NCBI GenBank assembly: GCA_903970435.1
Contig: CAJCIS010000012.1
Coordinates: 1-41,526, forward strand
Length of the DNA stretch: 41,526 nt
Direction of reading: 5' to 3'
From: Acidobacteriota bacterium
Lineage (GTDB): Bacteria > Pseudomonadota > Alphaproteobacteria > Acetobacterales > Acetobacteraceae
Shown here: positions 1 through 8,562 of the stretch, piece by piece
Numbering within the stretch: the first letter of the stretch is position 1
Layout of the letters: each line of letters opens with the position of its first letter
Notes under the pieces: model-generated
Databases searched by the model: none
The model's input: the letters and a program-made list of their open reading frames with translations, nothing else
What the model was told of the DNA's origin: nothing
Made by a program: the position numbers and the translations under genes

Positions 1-1145
1 TCCACGCCCGCCATGTCGATGCCGGGTTCGCCTTCGACAATCCATTCCGCGAGTTGCCATCCCGCGCCGCCCGCCGCAGTGACGCCAAAACTATGACCCT
101 CATTGAGCCACAGATTTCGCTTGTCCCAGGCAGGCCCAACGATCGGGCTGCCGTCGGGTGTATAGGCGATGGCGCCGTTGTAAACACGCTTGATGCCCAC
201 TTCGGCAAATGCGGGTACGCGGTTGATCGCTGCCTCGATATGCGGCAACAGACGGTCCAGATCGGGCTGAAAGAGTTCGTATTCACTGTCGGAATGGGGT
301 CCGTCGACATAACAGCACGGCGCACCGGCTTCGTACGGTCCCAGAAGAAGCCCGCCGTTTTCCTCTCGCATGTAATAGGACGCATCGGATTCCCGCAGCA
401 CGCCCATTTCCGGCAATCCCAGCCGTCGCCGTTCGATGATTGCCGGATGCGGTTCGGTCACCAGATATTGGTGCTCCACTGGCATCACCGGAATATCGAG
501 TCCCACCATCGCGCCGGTGCGGCGCGCGAAGTTGCCTGTGGCGCACACGAGATGTTCGCAAATGATGTTGCCCTGACCGGTATGCACCTGCCACTCGCCG
601 CCGGGCAATTGGGTGATGGCGATAACAGAGGTGTTACGGTGAATTTCGGCGCCCCGCATGCGCGCGCCGCGGGCCAGCGCCTGGGTCAGATCGGCGGGCT
701 GGATGTAGCCGTCATCCGGATGCTGAATTGCGCCGAGAATGCCGCGCGTTTCGCACAACGGCCAGATATCCCTGACCTCTCCTTGTGTCAGGAATTTTAC
801 ATTTACGCCGATCGTGCGGGCAATCCCGGCATAATGAAGATATTCATCCATACGGTCCCGCGTACAGGCGAGCCGGATATTTGTCACTTGCCGGAACCCG
901 ACGTCCTGCCCGGTTTCCTGTTCCAGGCTCTTGTAGAGCTGGACGGAATATTTGTGCAGTTGACCGACGGAGTAACTGAGATTGAACAGCGGCAACAACC
1001 CGGCTGCGTGCCATGTGGAGCCGCTGGTCAGTTCCTTGCGCTCAAGCAATATGGAGTCGGTCCAGCCTTTGCGTGCCAGATGATAAAGCGTGCCGACACC
1101 GACAACACCGCCGCCGATAACGACGGCGCGAGCATGCGTTTTCAT
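1..1145 (-). CDS. Dimethylglycine/sarcosine dehydrogenase-type FAD oxidoreductase (3' end outside window)
   Basis: N-terminal 381 residues of a flavoprotein of the DMGDH/sarcosine dehydrogenase family. The family oxidatively demethylates N-methylglycines, usually passing the methyl carbon to tetrahydrofolate. An FAD-binding Rossmann motif VVIGGGVVG lies at residues 8-16. GSTWHAAG follows at about 42-49; its His46 matches the position where the family links FAD covalently. Family members are about 800 residues with a C-terminal GcvT-like folate domain, so more than half should lie left of base 1. The ATG at 1145 shares an ATGA with the preceding ferredoxin stop, which fixes the start. Following a Rieske betaine demethylase and ferredoxin, dimethylglycine is the most likely substrate. 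Sarcosine is less likely because soxBDAG is in the same cluster. Substrate is inference; family is secure. Confidence 0.85.
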   Translation of the reverse strand, partial: MKTHARAVVIGGGVVGVGTLYHLARKGWTDSILLERKELTSGSTWHAAGLLPLFNLSYSVGQLHKYSVQLYKSLEQETGQDVGFRQVTNIRLACTRDRMDEYLHYAGIARTIGVNVKFLTQGEVRDIWPLCETRGILGAIQHPDDGYIQPADLTQALARGARMRGAEIHRNTSVIAITQLPGGEWQVHTGQGNIICEHLVCATGNFARRTGAMVGLDIPVMPVEHQYLVTEPHPAIIERRRLGLPEMGVLRESDASYYMREENGGLLLGPYEAGAPCCYVDGPHSDSEYELFQPDLDRLLPHIEAAINRVPAFAEVGIKRVYNGAIAYTPDGSPIVGPAWDKRNLWLNEGHSFGVTAAGGAGWQLAEWIVEGEPGIDMAGV

Positions 1146-1429
1146 TTCTCTACAGCCAGATCACTTAAAGGCTTTGAGCAACACGGCAAGAAAAACCCTT
1201 GCTCGATTTCGTGCGGGCGAATTCCGCCCTTGTGTTTCATGTCATACAGCCCGGAAATCAGCCGGCTCTTGCAGGTGCCGCAAATGCCCTGGCGGCATGT
1301 GAAGGGAAGCCTTATTCCGGCCGCCAGCGCGGCCGTCAAAACGAATTGCGTGGCGTCGCATGTCACCGTTCGCTTGCTGACGGTAAACTCGACGGTATAT
1401 GATGCGGTAGGCTCCGCCGTTTCGTTCAC
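1142..1429 (-). CDS. [2Fe-2S] ferredoxin, electron donor to the adjacent Rieske oxygenase
   Basis: A 95-residue plant-type ferredoxin. Cluster ligands fit C45-x4-C50-x2-C53 and C83 near the C-terminus. The surrounding residues (TCRQGICGTCK, then LPCCSKP) resemble the C-terminal ferredoxin module of GbcB-type betaine demethylase reductases. Unlike GbcB, there is no FAD/NAD reductase module: the protein is only the ferredoxin domain, so a separate reductase is needed and none is seen in the window. The start is a GTG at 1429 overlapping the Rieske stop as GTGA, and the stop overlaps the next ATG as ATGA, so the three genes are translationally coupled. A longer in-frame reading to 1654 exists but lies inside the Rieske gene and was rejected. 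Confidence 0.85.
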   Translation of the reverse strand: MNETAEPTASYTVEFTVSKRTVTCDATQFVLTAALAAGIRLPFTCRQGICGTCKSRLISGLYDMKHKGGIRPHEIEQGFFLPCCSKPLSDLAVEK

Positions 1430-2676
1430 GTGCCTAACCCGATTTTCAGACGGCCGACGTACCAGGCGCAGAACTTCTCCACCAGGCTTTCGGTATCGGG
1501 CGCGTATGGGCCGGGGCGATAGCCGGAACTGCGAATGCCGGCCGCCGCTTTCCCAACGAGATCCGAATCCTGCCGGTTGGTGGCGCGCCAAACCGCGGTA
1601 AGATTGGCGCACTGGTAATCCCGGCCCTCCACCGCATCCGCATGCACCAGCCATTTCGTCCGCAACAACGTGGTTTCCGGTGTCAGTGGAAACACCGAAA
1701 AGCTCACAATGTGGTCACTCATGAAATGGTGCCATGAGTTGGGTTGTGTCCACACCGACAGGGCGCCTAGCCGTTTTTCGGAGAATTTTCCGAGTAATTT
1801 GCGGCAAGCTACGCGCGTGTCGAGCGTCTCCGATTCCCCCGCATCCTCTAGCGGCAACCGCTCGGTTCGAAAACCGGTTGGCCGATCCACCAGATCTTCG
1901 ATTTCTCGCGATGGCAATCCGCCCTGCTCCCAATCCCGATGCAGCGCGCCGACCATGCTATGGAAGCGCTCCGCCTGCGCTTCAGCCTCTGCGCCCACCG
2001 GCGCGAATCCAAAGCCCTCGGCAAAGATGGAGCGTGTAAGTTCGGGGTGCGCGGCGTTGCAATGATAGCATTCCCGATTGTTCTCCATTGTGAGTTTCCA
2101 GTTGCCGTGCTCGATGATGTCTTCCTCGAACGCCACCCTGCAGCCGCGAATATCGTGCGGCATGATATAGGGTGCGAGCGTCTGCGCCATTGCATCGAAA
2201 TCATCCGGGGGCGTTTCCGCCATGCAAATGAAAAGCAATCCAGCGAGTGACCTGACATGCACGCGCCGCAGTCCGTGGCAAGTGGCGTCGAACTGTTCCG
2301 GCATATGGGCGGCAAACAACAGCGAGCCATCCAGCCCGTAGGTCCATTGATGATAGGGACACACCAGGTTGCCGACATTTGTCTTGGCGGTATGGAGCAG
2401 GCGCGCACCACGATGCCGGCAAACGTTGTGAAATGCGCGCAGTCCACCGTCGTCATCGCGCGCAACGATTATGGCATGCGGACCAATATCCACAATCATG
2501 CAGTCGCCGGGCGAGGCTATGTCGGGTTCAACACCGACCTGGATCCAATGACGGGCAAAGATGAAGTCCAGATCTTGCCGGAATATTGTTTCGTTAGTGT
2601 AAAATTGCGCTTCGAGCGTATAGCCCAGCCGGCGGCGGGCCAGCAACGCCGAGAGAGCCGGTTGAGTTTGGGTCAT
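1426..2676 (-). CDS. gbcA: Rieske non-haem iron oxygenase, GbcA-like glycine betaine demethylase
   Basis: A 416-residue oxygenase large subunit. The Rieske [2Fe-2S] site is C86-x-H88 with C106-x2-H109 (CRHRG, CPYHQW). The mononuclear iron site shows ENNRECYHCNAAHPEL, with H205 and H210 as likely ligands; this wording is typical of GbcA/stachydrine demethylases. GbcA converts glycine betaine to dimethylglycine and formaldehyde using O2 and electrons from a reductase/ferredoxin. It lies 31 bases after soxG and overlaps the ferredoxin by 4 bases. Between carnitine-to-betaine genes and dimethylglycine/sarcosine genes, betaine is the natural substrate. Related enzymes acting on stachydrine or carnitine cannot be excluded from sequence alone. 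Confidence 0.87.
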   Translation of the reverse strand: MTQTQPALSALLARRRLGYTLEAQFYTNETIFRQDLDFIFARHWIQVGVEPDIASPGDCMIVDIGPHAIIVARDDDGGLRAFHNVCRHRGARLLHTAKTNVGNLVCPYHQWTYGLDGSLLFAAHMPEQFDATCHGLRRVHVRSLAGLLFICMAETPPDDFDAMAQTLAPYIMPHDIRGCRVAFEEDIIEHGNWKLTMENNRECYHCNAAHPELTRSIFAEGFGFAPVGAEAEAQAERFHSMVGALHRDWEQGGLPSREIEDLVDRPTGFRTERLPLEDAGESETLDTRVACRKLLGKFSEKRLGALSVWTQPNSWHHFMSDHIVSFSVFPLTPETTLLRTKWLVHADAVEGRDYQCANLTAVWRATNRQDSDLVGKAAAGIRSSGYRPGPYAPDTESLVEKFCAWYVGRLKIGLGT

Positions 2677-2707
2677 GGGTGCTGCCCGGGCAAGTGGTGC
2701 GGTGCGA

Positions 2708-3271
2708 TCATAGCCGTGCGCGCGCTTCGATCAAGAAATCCCAGACATAGGGTGCGAACGTGCGCCAGACATCAATATGGAAAACCTCGCTGGCCGTACG
2801 CCACAGGATGATCTCCGCCTTGCCCAAAATCGTTCGGGTACACATGCCGACAGGGAAGCGGGACGTATGCAGGTCCAGCGGACAGCCAGCATTCAACACC
2901 ATGGTAGCCCGCGGGCCGGAAATCTCAAGTGCGGTATTGCGATGCGCTATCCCGATCAGGGCGTAGGGACGTTCGCCAAGCGCCCGAATCAATGCGGCCT
3001 GCACCGCACGCGCCGCATCCTCGGGTGCGAGGAGCAGCCACTCATCTGGACCAAGCCATAGCGCGGCACGATCCTCCGTCTGATGTGCGCGACAGGATTG
3101 TAGGGAAAACGGCACGCCGAAGGCCACGCCGGCTGTTTCGGCTTCGGGGGGACTACCACGGAAGCTGAAACGGCTTGCCGCCGGCAACGCGCGGAGGCAA
3201 GCAGCCGCATGCGGACCCTGGGTCGCGCGCGCCGCACCCAGCGCGGACTGGCGGACAGGCTGCTCAGCCAT
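2708..3271 (-). CDS. soxG: Sarcosine oxidase gamma subunit
   Basis: A 187-residue SoxG, the small gamma subunit of heterotetrameric sarcosine oxidase, which oxidises sarcosine to glycine and forms H2O2 and 5,10-methylene-tetrahydrofolate. It has the usual family length and the C-terminal pattern with FHIDVWRTFAPYVWDFL. The start MAEQPVRQ at 3271 overlaps the soxA stop by 8 bases (ATGGCTGA). A longer in-frame reading to 3325 would lie inside soxA and is not needed. It is last in the order soxB-soxD-soxA-soxG, the canonical subunit order. The assignment relies strongly on context because gamma subunits diverge quickly. Confidence 0.9.
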   Translation of the reverse strand: MAEQPVRQSALGAARATQGPHAAACLRALPAASRFSFRGSPPEAETAGVAFGVPFSLQSCRAHQTEDRAALWLGPDEWLLLAPEDAARAVQAALIRALGERPYALIGIAHRNTALEISGPRATMVLNAGCPLDLHTSRFPVGMCTRTILGKAEIILWRTASEVFHIDVWRTFAPYVWDFLIEARARL

Positions 3272-6230
3272 ACAACCGTTCCCCTTTCGGATCATAGAAC
3301 ATAGCGGGTGCCACCGTGACTTCATGCGTGCGATCCAGCATGGGTGCCAACAGTTTTTCGCCCATGCGCGCCTTGCCGCCGGAAATCATGGCCAGTGCCA
3401 TGGATCGTCCAAGCGTTGTACTAAAATAAGCTGACGTTACGTGGCCAATGCTTGCATTCCCGTTTGCGGCCGTCACGATTTGCGCGCCTTCCTGCAATAC
3501 GGTTTCGCCATTCGACGTGAGCAGCCCCACCAGTTGCTTACGGGACGGGTCACGCATGGCGGCACGTGCGAGCGAACGCTTGCCGACGAAATCACTTTTG
3601 CCCCGGCCGATCGCCCAGCCGAGTCCCAAATCGTCCGGCGTGGCCGTGCCGTCGGACTCCTGGCCGACAATGATGTAGCCTTTTTCGGCACGCAGCACAT
3701 GCATTGCTTCTGTTCCATAGGGCGTCAGGCCAAACACGGTTCCTTGCTGCATGATGGCATGCCACACATCGCTGCCGTAGTCGGCCGGCACGTTTATCTC
3801 GAAGCCGCATTCACCTGTGAAGCTGACGCGGAAAATCCGCAAGTTGACGCCGAGGATCGTTCCTTCCGCCACTGCCATATGCGGAAAAGCCTGCGGTGCG
3901 AGATCGATACCAATCACAAAGGGTGCAATGATGTCCCGTGCACGCGGCCCTTGGATCGAAACGACCGCCCATTCCTCGGTGGTGGAAGTAAGCCACACGC
4001 GCAAATCGGGCCATTCCGTTTGCAGATAATCCTCCATCATGGCCAACACGCGGGGCGCGCCGCCGGTGGTCGTGGTAACATGAAATCGGTCGGGCGCGAG
4101 GCGGCCAATTACGCCGTCATCGAGCACAAACCCGTCCTCCCCCAGCATCAGGCCATAGCGTGCCCGGCCCACCGCAAGTTTGCGAAAGTTGTTGACATAC
4201 ATGCGTTCCAGGAAAATGGCGGCATCAGGCCCGACGACTTCTATCTTGCCAAGCGTCGAGGCATCGAACAGGCCGGCGCCGGTTCGCACGGCCCGGCATT
4301 CGCGTGCAACGGCTTGCGCCATTGTTTCGCGGGCCGCAGGGAAATAACGGGCGCGTTTCCACATTCCCACATCCTCGAACACCGCGCCGCGGTCTTCGGC
4401 CCATGCATGTATCGGTGTCTGGCGTATGGGATCGAACAGGTTGCCGCGGGCCGCACCTGCCAGCGTGCCGAACGTGACAGGCGTGTAGGGCATGCGGAAT
4501 GTCGTGAGCCCAACAGCAGCCATGTCCATGCGACGTTCGTTTGCGACGAGGGCCAGCGCGTTGATGTTGGACGTTTTGCCCTGGTCGGTGGCCATTCCCG
4601 CCGTGGTATAGCGCTTGACATGTTCTACAGAAACGAAACCTTCGCGCACCGCGAGGCGAAGATCTTTCGTCGTCACATCGTTCTGGAAATCAACGAAGGC
4701 GCGGCGGTCGCACGGCGCCTCGCGGGCCAAAAGGGCACCGGAATCAGGGACGGAAATTGTGCGGACCGGCTGTGGCGCGCCGCCCGGGTCGGTTCTTGCC
4801 GCCGCGACAGTTCCGGCCTCCGCGCCGTCCGCGATGGCGACATCGGTTGCAAAAATACCACGGCAAGCACCGGCAACTTGCAAAATGCCGGTATCGCCGC
4901 CCGGCAGAAAGGCGCCGAGCGACTCGTCGAAGCGAAGCGTGCCGCGCGCCTGAGAATAGAGATGCACTGTGGGCGTGTATCCACCCGACATGAGCAGCAG
5001 GTCGCACGCAACCTTCTCCCGCGCGCCCGTGCCGTTGCGCGCCAATGTGGCCCCACGTATGCGCAGGCGACCGTGCGTCGCCGCAATATGTGTGCTAGTA
5101 CGCAACGGCAATCCGGCCGCGCGGGCTGCCGCCGCGAGCGGTCCGCTGGCTTCATTGCGCACATCGGCGATTGCGGCAATCGTCAGGCCCGCGCGATGGA
5201 GGTCCATGGCGACACCATAGGCTGAGTCGGCGCTGGTGGCCAGCACAATGCGGCGGCCCGTGCGAACGCCGTATCGATGCAGATATGTGCGGGCGGCGCC
5301 GGCGAGCATGACGCCAGGACGGTCGTTGCCGGCAAACACCATGGGCCGTTCAATGGCGCCCGTTGCGAGCACCACCTGACGCGCACGCACTTGCCAGAGA
5401 CGTTCGCGCGGCAAAGCGGGTTCAGGGTTTGCCAGATGATCTGTTACGCGTTCCACAAGTGCTACGAAATTATCCGCAAATACGCCAAACGCGGTGGAGC
5501 GGGTCAGCAACGTCACGTTATCGCTTGCTGCCAAGGTGGCGAGTGTCGCGGCGCGCCAGGCGAGCCTATTCCTGCCGGCTTCAGTGGTGTCGGGTTCGCT
5601 GAGCAAAGACCCGCCGAATTCCGATTGCTCGTCACAGAGTAAAACGCGTGCTCCACCTTGCGCTGCGGCCCGCGCCGCGGCCAGTCCTGCCGGGCCGGCG
5701 CCCACGACCAGCACGTCACAATGAACGTAACGTTGCGCATAGATGTCGGCGTCCGGTGCCGTGGGCGCCCGGCCTAGCCCGGCCATGCGGCGGATGATCG
5801 GCTCATAAAGCCTGCGCCAGCCCCAGGCCGGCCACATGAACGTCTTGTAGTAAAAACCCGCTGGAAATAGTGGCGACAGGACGTCGTTGATGGCGCCTAC
5901 ATCAAACGACAGCGAGGGATAGCGGTTTTGGCTTTCGGCGACTAGAAGGTCATGGATTTCCACCTGCGTTGCACGAAGATTGGGTGTCGCGCGGCTTTCG
6001 TAGCTGCCGACACGAACCAGCGCGTTCGGTTCTTCCGAGCCTGCCCCCAACACGCCCCGCGGGCGGTGGTATTTGAAGGAGCGCCCGAGCAAATGAACGC
6101 CATGTGACAAAAGTGCTGACGCTAAATTATCGCCCGGGTGGCCGGAATAGAGGCGTCCGTCGAAGCGAAAATCAATGCGGCGTGTGCGATCGATGCGGCC
6201 ACCTATTTCGGTACGGAACGGACCGGTCAT
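3264..6230 (-). CDS. soxA: Sarcosine oxidase alpha subunit
   Basis: A 988-residue alpha subunit, the usual size. Residues about 15-105 form the ferredoxin-like but cluster-less N-terminal domain (FRFDGRLYSGHPGDNLASAL). A dinucleotide-binding motif VLVVGAGPAGLAAA at 173-186 starts the FAD/NAD fold. The last third, about 600-985, is GcvT-like and binds folate for methylene transfer. The start at 6230 shares ATGA with the soxD stop; the in-frame extension to 6509 overlaps soxD entirely and was rejected. Product and partners are standard: the SoxBDAG tetramer in the cytoplasm, the last demethylation of betaine catabolism. Confidence 0.96.
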   Translation of the reverse strand: MTGPFRTEIGGRIDRTRRIDFRFDGRLYSGHPGDNLASALLSHGVHLLGRSFKYHRPRGVLGAGSEEPNALVRVGSYESRATPNLRATQVEIHDLLVAESQNRYPSLSFDVGAINDVLSPLFPAGFYYKTFMWPAWGWRRLYEPIIRRMAGLGRAPTAPDADIYAQRYVHCDVLVVGAGPAGLAAARAAAQGGARVLLCDEQSEFGGSLLSEPDTTEAGRNRLAWRAATLATLAASDNVTLLTRSTAFGVFADNFVALVERVTDHLANPEPALPRERLWQVRARQVVLATGAIERPMVFAGNDRPGVMLAGAARTYLHRYGVRTGRRIVLATSADSAYGVAMDLHRAGLTIAAIADVRNEASGPLAAAARAAGLPLRTSTHIAATHGRLRIRGATLARNGTGAREKVACDLLLMSGGYTPTVHLYSQARGTLRFDESLGAFLPGGDTGILQVAGACRGIFATDVAIADGAEAGTVAAARTDPGGAPQPVRTISVPDSGALLAREAPCDRRAFVDFQNDVTTKDLRLAVREGFVSVEHVKRYTTAGMATDQGKTSNINALALVANERRMDMAAVGLTTFRMPYTPVTFGTLAGAARGNLFDPIRQTPIHAWAEDRGAVFEDVGMWKRARYFPAARETMAQAVARECRAVRTGAGLFDASTLGKIEVVGPDAAIFLERMYVNNFRKLAVGRARYGLMLGEDGFVLDDGVIGRLAPDRFHVTTTTGGAPRVLAMMEDYLQTEWPDLRVWLTSTTEEWAVVSIQGPRARDIIAPFVIGIDLAPQAFPHMAVAEGTILGVNLRIFRVSFTGECGFEINVPADYGSDVWHAIMQQGTVFGLTPYGTEAMHVLRAEKGYIIVGQESDGTATPDDLGLGWAIGRGKSDFVGKRSLARAAMRDPSRKQLVGLLTSNGETVLQEGAQIVTAANGNASIGHVTSAYFSTTLGRSMALAMISGGKARMGEKLLAPMLDRTHEVTVAPAMFYDPKGERLYG

Positions 6231-6496
6231 GGCGGCGACTCGCCCGGTTTCCAACTGAACTGAAATTGGTCTGATAAGGTGTCGCGTGATGCGTTGAAAT
6301 ACCGGCCGCATCCGTGCACGTGGCGCCATCTTTCGGCGTGCATGCCGCGCGGATTGGTGCGCTGGTAAAGGTAGGCCGCCCATTGTTCGTCGCTCAGGGA
6401 CTCGGGTTCGGCCGGGCGGCTTATATTGGCCTCGCCGGCGTAGGTAAATTCCAGTTCGGGTCGCGGCCCGCAATACGGGCACGGAATTAGCAGCAT
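6227..6496 (-). CDS. soxD: Sarcosine oxidase delta subunit, zinc-binding
   Basis: An 89-residue SoxD. It begins MLLIPCPYCGPR; Cys6, Cys9, His59 and Cys63 fall where the family binds a structural zinc. DEQWAAYLYQRTNPRG and the following HxxGCGRYFNASRDT are family signatures. It starts 19 bases after soxB and ends in a 4-base ATGA overlap with soxA, so subunit ratios are probably kept by coupled translation. The full sequence shows no truncation. Confidence 0.95.
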   Translation of the reverse strand: MLLIPCPYCGPRPELEFTYAGEANISRPAEPESLSDEQWAAYLYQRTNPRGMHAERWRHVHGCGRYFNASRDTLSDQFQFSWKPGESPP

Positions 6497-6515
6497 GTGC
6501 GGGCGCCAATTCGCG

Positions 6516-7769
6516 TCAATGCGACACCGCCGCCGCGGCCGCTTCGTCGATCAGGAAACCGTCGCGAAAGCGCTCCAACGTGAATGGCGCGTTGATCGGA
6601 TGCGGTTCATCCTTCGCCATGGTCCAGGCAAACAAGTGGCCGGAGCCTGGCGTGGCTTTAAAACCTCCTGTGCCCCAGCCGCAATTCACATAGAGGCCAG
6701 GCACTGAGGTTTTTGCAATGATTGGTGACCGGTCGGGCGTGACATCAACAATGCCGCCCCAATTGCGCAGCATGCGCATGCGGCGGAATTGTGGGAATAG
6801 TTCGCAAATGGCTTCCAGGGTGTGGGTGCTGACATGCAGAGCGCCGCGCTGGCTGTATGAAATATAGGCGTCCGTGCCCGCGCCGATCACCAACTCGCCT
6901 TTGTCGGACTGGCTGATATAGGCGTGGATGGTGTTCGACATGACAATGCACGGCAGGACAGGCTTGACCGGTTCAGAAACGAGCGCCTGGAGCGGGAAGC
7001 TTTCGAGCGGCATGCGAAGGCCGGCCATGCCCATGATGACGCTCGTGTTCCCGGCCGCGACCACGCCAATCTTGGCGGTGGCGATGCGCCCACGCGTCGT
7101 TTCCACCGCTTCCACGGCGCCCTGCCGGTCGCGAACGATGGAGGTGGCAGCACAATTCTCAACAATGTCGACACCGAGCGCATCGGCCGCGCGCGCATAG
7201 CCCCAGGCGACGGCGTCGTGGCGCGCAACACCGGCGCGGCGTTGCAGCGCGGCGCCGAGGACGGGATAACGCATGCCGGCATCGATGCGAAGCGGCGGGC
7301 AGAATGCCTTGGCCTGCGCCGCGGTCAGCCATTCATTGTCCACACCGTTCAGCCGGTTGGCGTGAACATGGCGCTTGAACACCTGCTCGTCGTGCACGTT
7401 GTGTGCCAGCATGAGAACGCCGCGCTGGGAAAACATCACATTGTAATTGAGCGTCTGCGACAGGTTTTCCCACAGCTTGACGGCGTGATCGTAGAGCGAG
7501 GAGCTCGCATTGAACAAATAATTCGACCTGATAATGGTGGTGTTGCGGCCCGTGTTGCCGCCGCCGATCCAGGATTTTTCCAGGACGGCGATATTGCGCA
7601 TGCCATGGTCCCGTGCGAGGTGAAACGCCGTCGCCAGACCATGACCGCCGCCGCCGATGATGATGGCGTTGTAACGCTTGGCCGGATCGGGCGAACGCCA
7701 TTGGCGCTGCCATCCGGTTTGGCCGGAGAGCGCGTTGCGGGCGAGAGCGAGGGCGGAGAATCGTTGCAT
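6516..7769 (-). CDS. soxB: Sarcosine oxidase beta subunit
   Basis: A 417-residue beta subunit carrying the sarcosine-binding flavin site. MQRFSALALARNALSGQTGW is the classic SoxB N-terminus and selects the start at 7769. An in-frame extension to 7952 runs back through caiD and was rejected. The FAD motif IIIGGGGHGLATA is at 36-48. The RHDAV stretch near 183-187 contains the histidine (about H184) that in studied tetrameric enzymes carries covalent FMN. GWGTGGFKATPGSGH near the end closes the flavin site. It starts 7 bases after the caiD-like stop, joining the sarcosine genes to the carnitine genes in one transcription unit. Confidence 0.96.
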   Translation of the reverse strand: MQRFSALALARNALSGQTGWQRQWRSPDPAKRYNAIIIGGGGHGLATAFHLARDHGMRNIAVLEKSWIGGGNTGRNTTIIRSNYLFNASSSLYDHAVKLWENLSQTLNYNVMFSQRGVLMLAHNVHDEQVFKRHVHANRLNGVDNEWLTAAQAKAFCPPLRIDAGMRYPVLGAALQRRAGVARHDAVAWGYARAADALGVDIVENCAATSIVRDRQGAVEAVETTRGRIATAKIGVVAAGNTSVIMGMAGLRMPLESFPLQALVSEPVKPVLPCIVMSNTIHAYISQSDKGELVIGAGTDAYISYSQRGALHVSTHTLEAICELFPQFRRMRMLRNWGGIVDVTPDRSPIIAKTSVPGLYVNCGWGTGGFKATPGSGHLFAWTMAKDEPHPINAPFTLERFRDGFLIDEAAAAAVSH

Positions 7770-7776
7770 CGATGCC

Positions 7777-8562
7777 CTATTGGCCGCGCCAGACAGGTTC
7801 ACGCTTCTCGGCAAATGCACGGGCGCCTTCCATTTGGTCTTCGCTGGCGTAGAGGGTTGCAACGGTTGGAAAATCACGCCGCATGATGCGTGCGATGGCA
7901 TCATGGAATGATAATGTTTCGGACTCGCGCACAACTTCCTTGATGGCGGCAAACACCAGAGGGGGACCGTCGGCCAGCATGCGGGCTAATTCGCGGGCGC
8001 GGGGAAGCAGGTCGGGCGCCGACACAATTTCGTTGACCAAGCCCCAACGTGCGGCCTCCTGCGCATCCATCCAACGGCCCGTCAGCAGAAGTTCCATCGC
8101 AATATGGAACGGCATTCGCCGCGGCAGTTTCAACGTTGCGGCATCCGCCAAAGTGCCGGCCTTGATTTCGGGCAGCGAAAAACGCGCGTGCGCCGCAGCC
8201 AGGATCATATCGGCGGACAATGCCAGTTCAAATCCGCCGCCGACTGCCATGCCATTCACCGCGGCGATCACCGGCTTGTTCAGGCCCGGCAATTGTTGCA
8301 GGCCCGCAAAGCCGCCAATGCCGTAATCCGCGTCTGGCGGTTCGCCTGCTGCCGCGCCTTTGAGATCCCATCCGGCGGAGAAAAACCGCTCGCCCACGCC
8401 CGTGATGATTGCCACGCGCAATTCAGAATCGTCACGGAACGATGCAAAGGCCCTGCCCATGATGCGGCTGGTTGCCGCCGAAATGGCGTTGGCCTTGGGC
8501 ACGTCCAGCACCACTTCCAGCACCGGTCCGTTGCGCGTGATGTGCAGGGGCGCTTCAGACAT
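7777..8562 (-). CDS. caiD: Carnitinyl-CoA dehydratase / crotonobetainyl-CoA hydratase, CaiD-like
   Basis: A 261-residue crotonase-fold protein of exactly the length of E. coli CaiD. It shares long stretches of wording with CaiD as I recall it: LRVAIITGVGERFFSAGWDLK, GGFAGLQQ, KPVIAAVNGMAVGGGFELAL and the C-terminal FAEKREPVW. The GGGFELAL segment (about 108-115) contributes to the oxyanion hole. The expected reaction is hydration of crotonobetainyl-CoA to L-carnitinyl-CoA. This links the upstream CoA synthetase and acyl-CoA dehydrogenase to carnitine dehydrogenase. The start ATG at 8562 overlaps the synthetase stop by 8 bases (ATGTCTGA). Confidence 0.88.
   Translation of the reverse strand: MSEAPLHITRNGPVLEVVLDVPKANAISAATSRIMGRAFASFRDDSELRVAIITGVGERFFSAGWDLKGAAAGEPPDADYGIGGFAGLQQLPGLNKPVIAAVNGMAVGGGFELALSADMILAAAHARFSLPEIKAGTLADAATLKLPRRMPFHIAMELLLTGRWMDAQEAARWGLVNEIVSAPDLLPRARELARMLADGPPLVFAAIKEVVRESETLSFHDAIARIMRRDFPTVATLYASEDQMEGARAFAEKREPVWRGQ

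Noticed and set aside
54-1601. 515-codon plus-strand frame at the left edge
   Set aside because: Antisense to the DMGDH-type gene, ferredoxin and Rieske gene, which carry clear motifs and coupled starts.
3441-5225. 594-codon open frame on the plus strand
   Set aside because: Antisense to soxA, which is certain. No domain or ribosome site.
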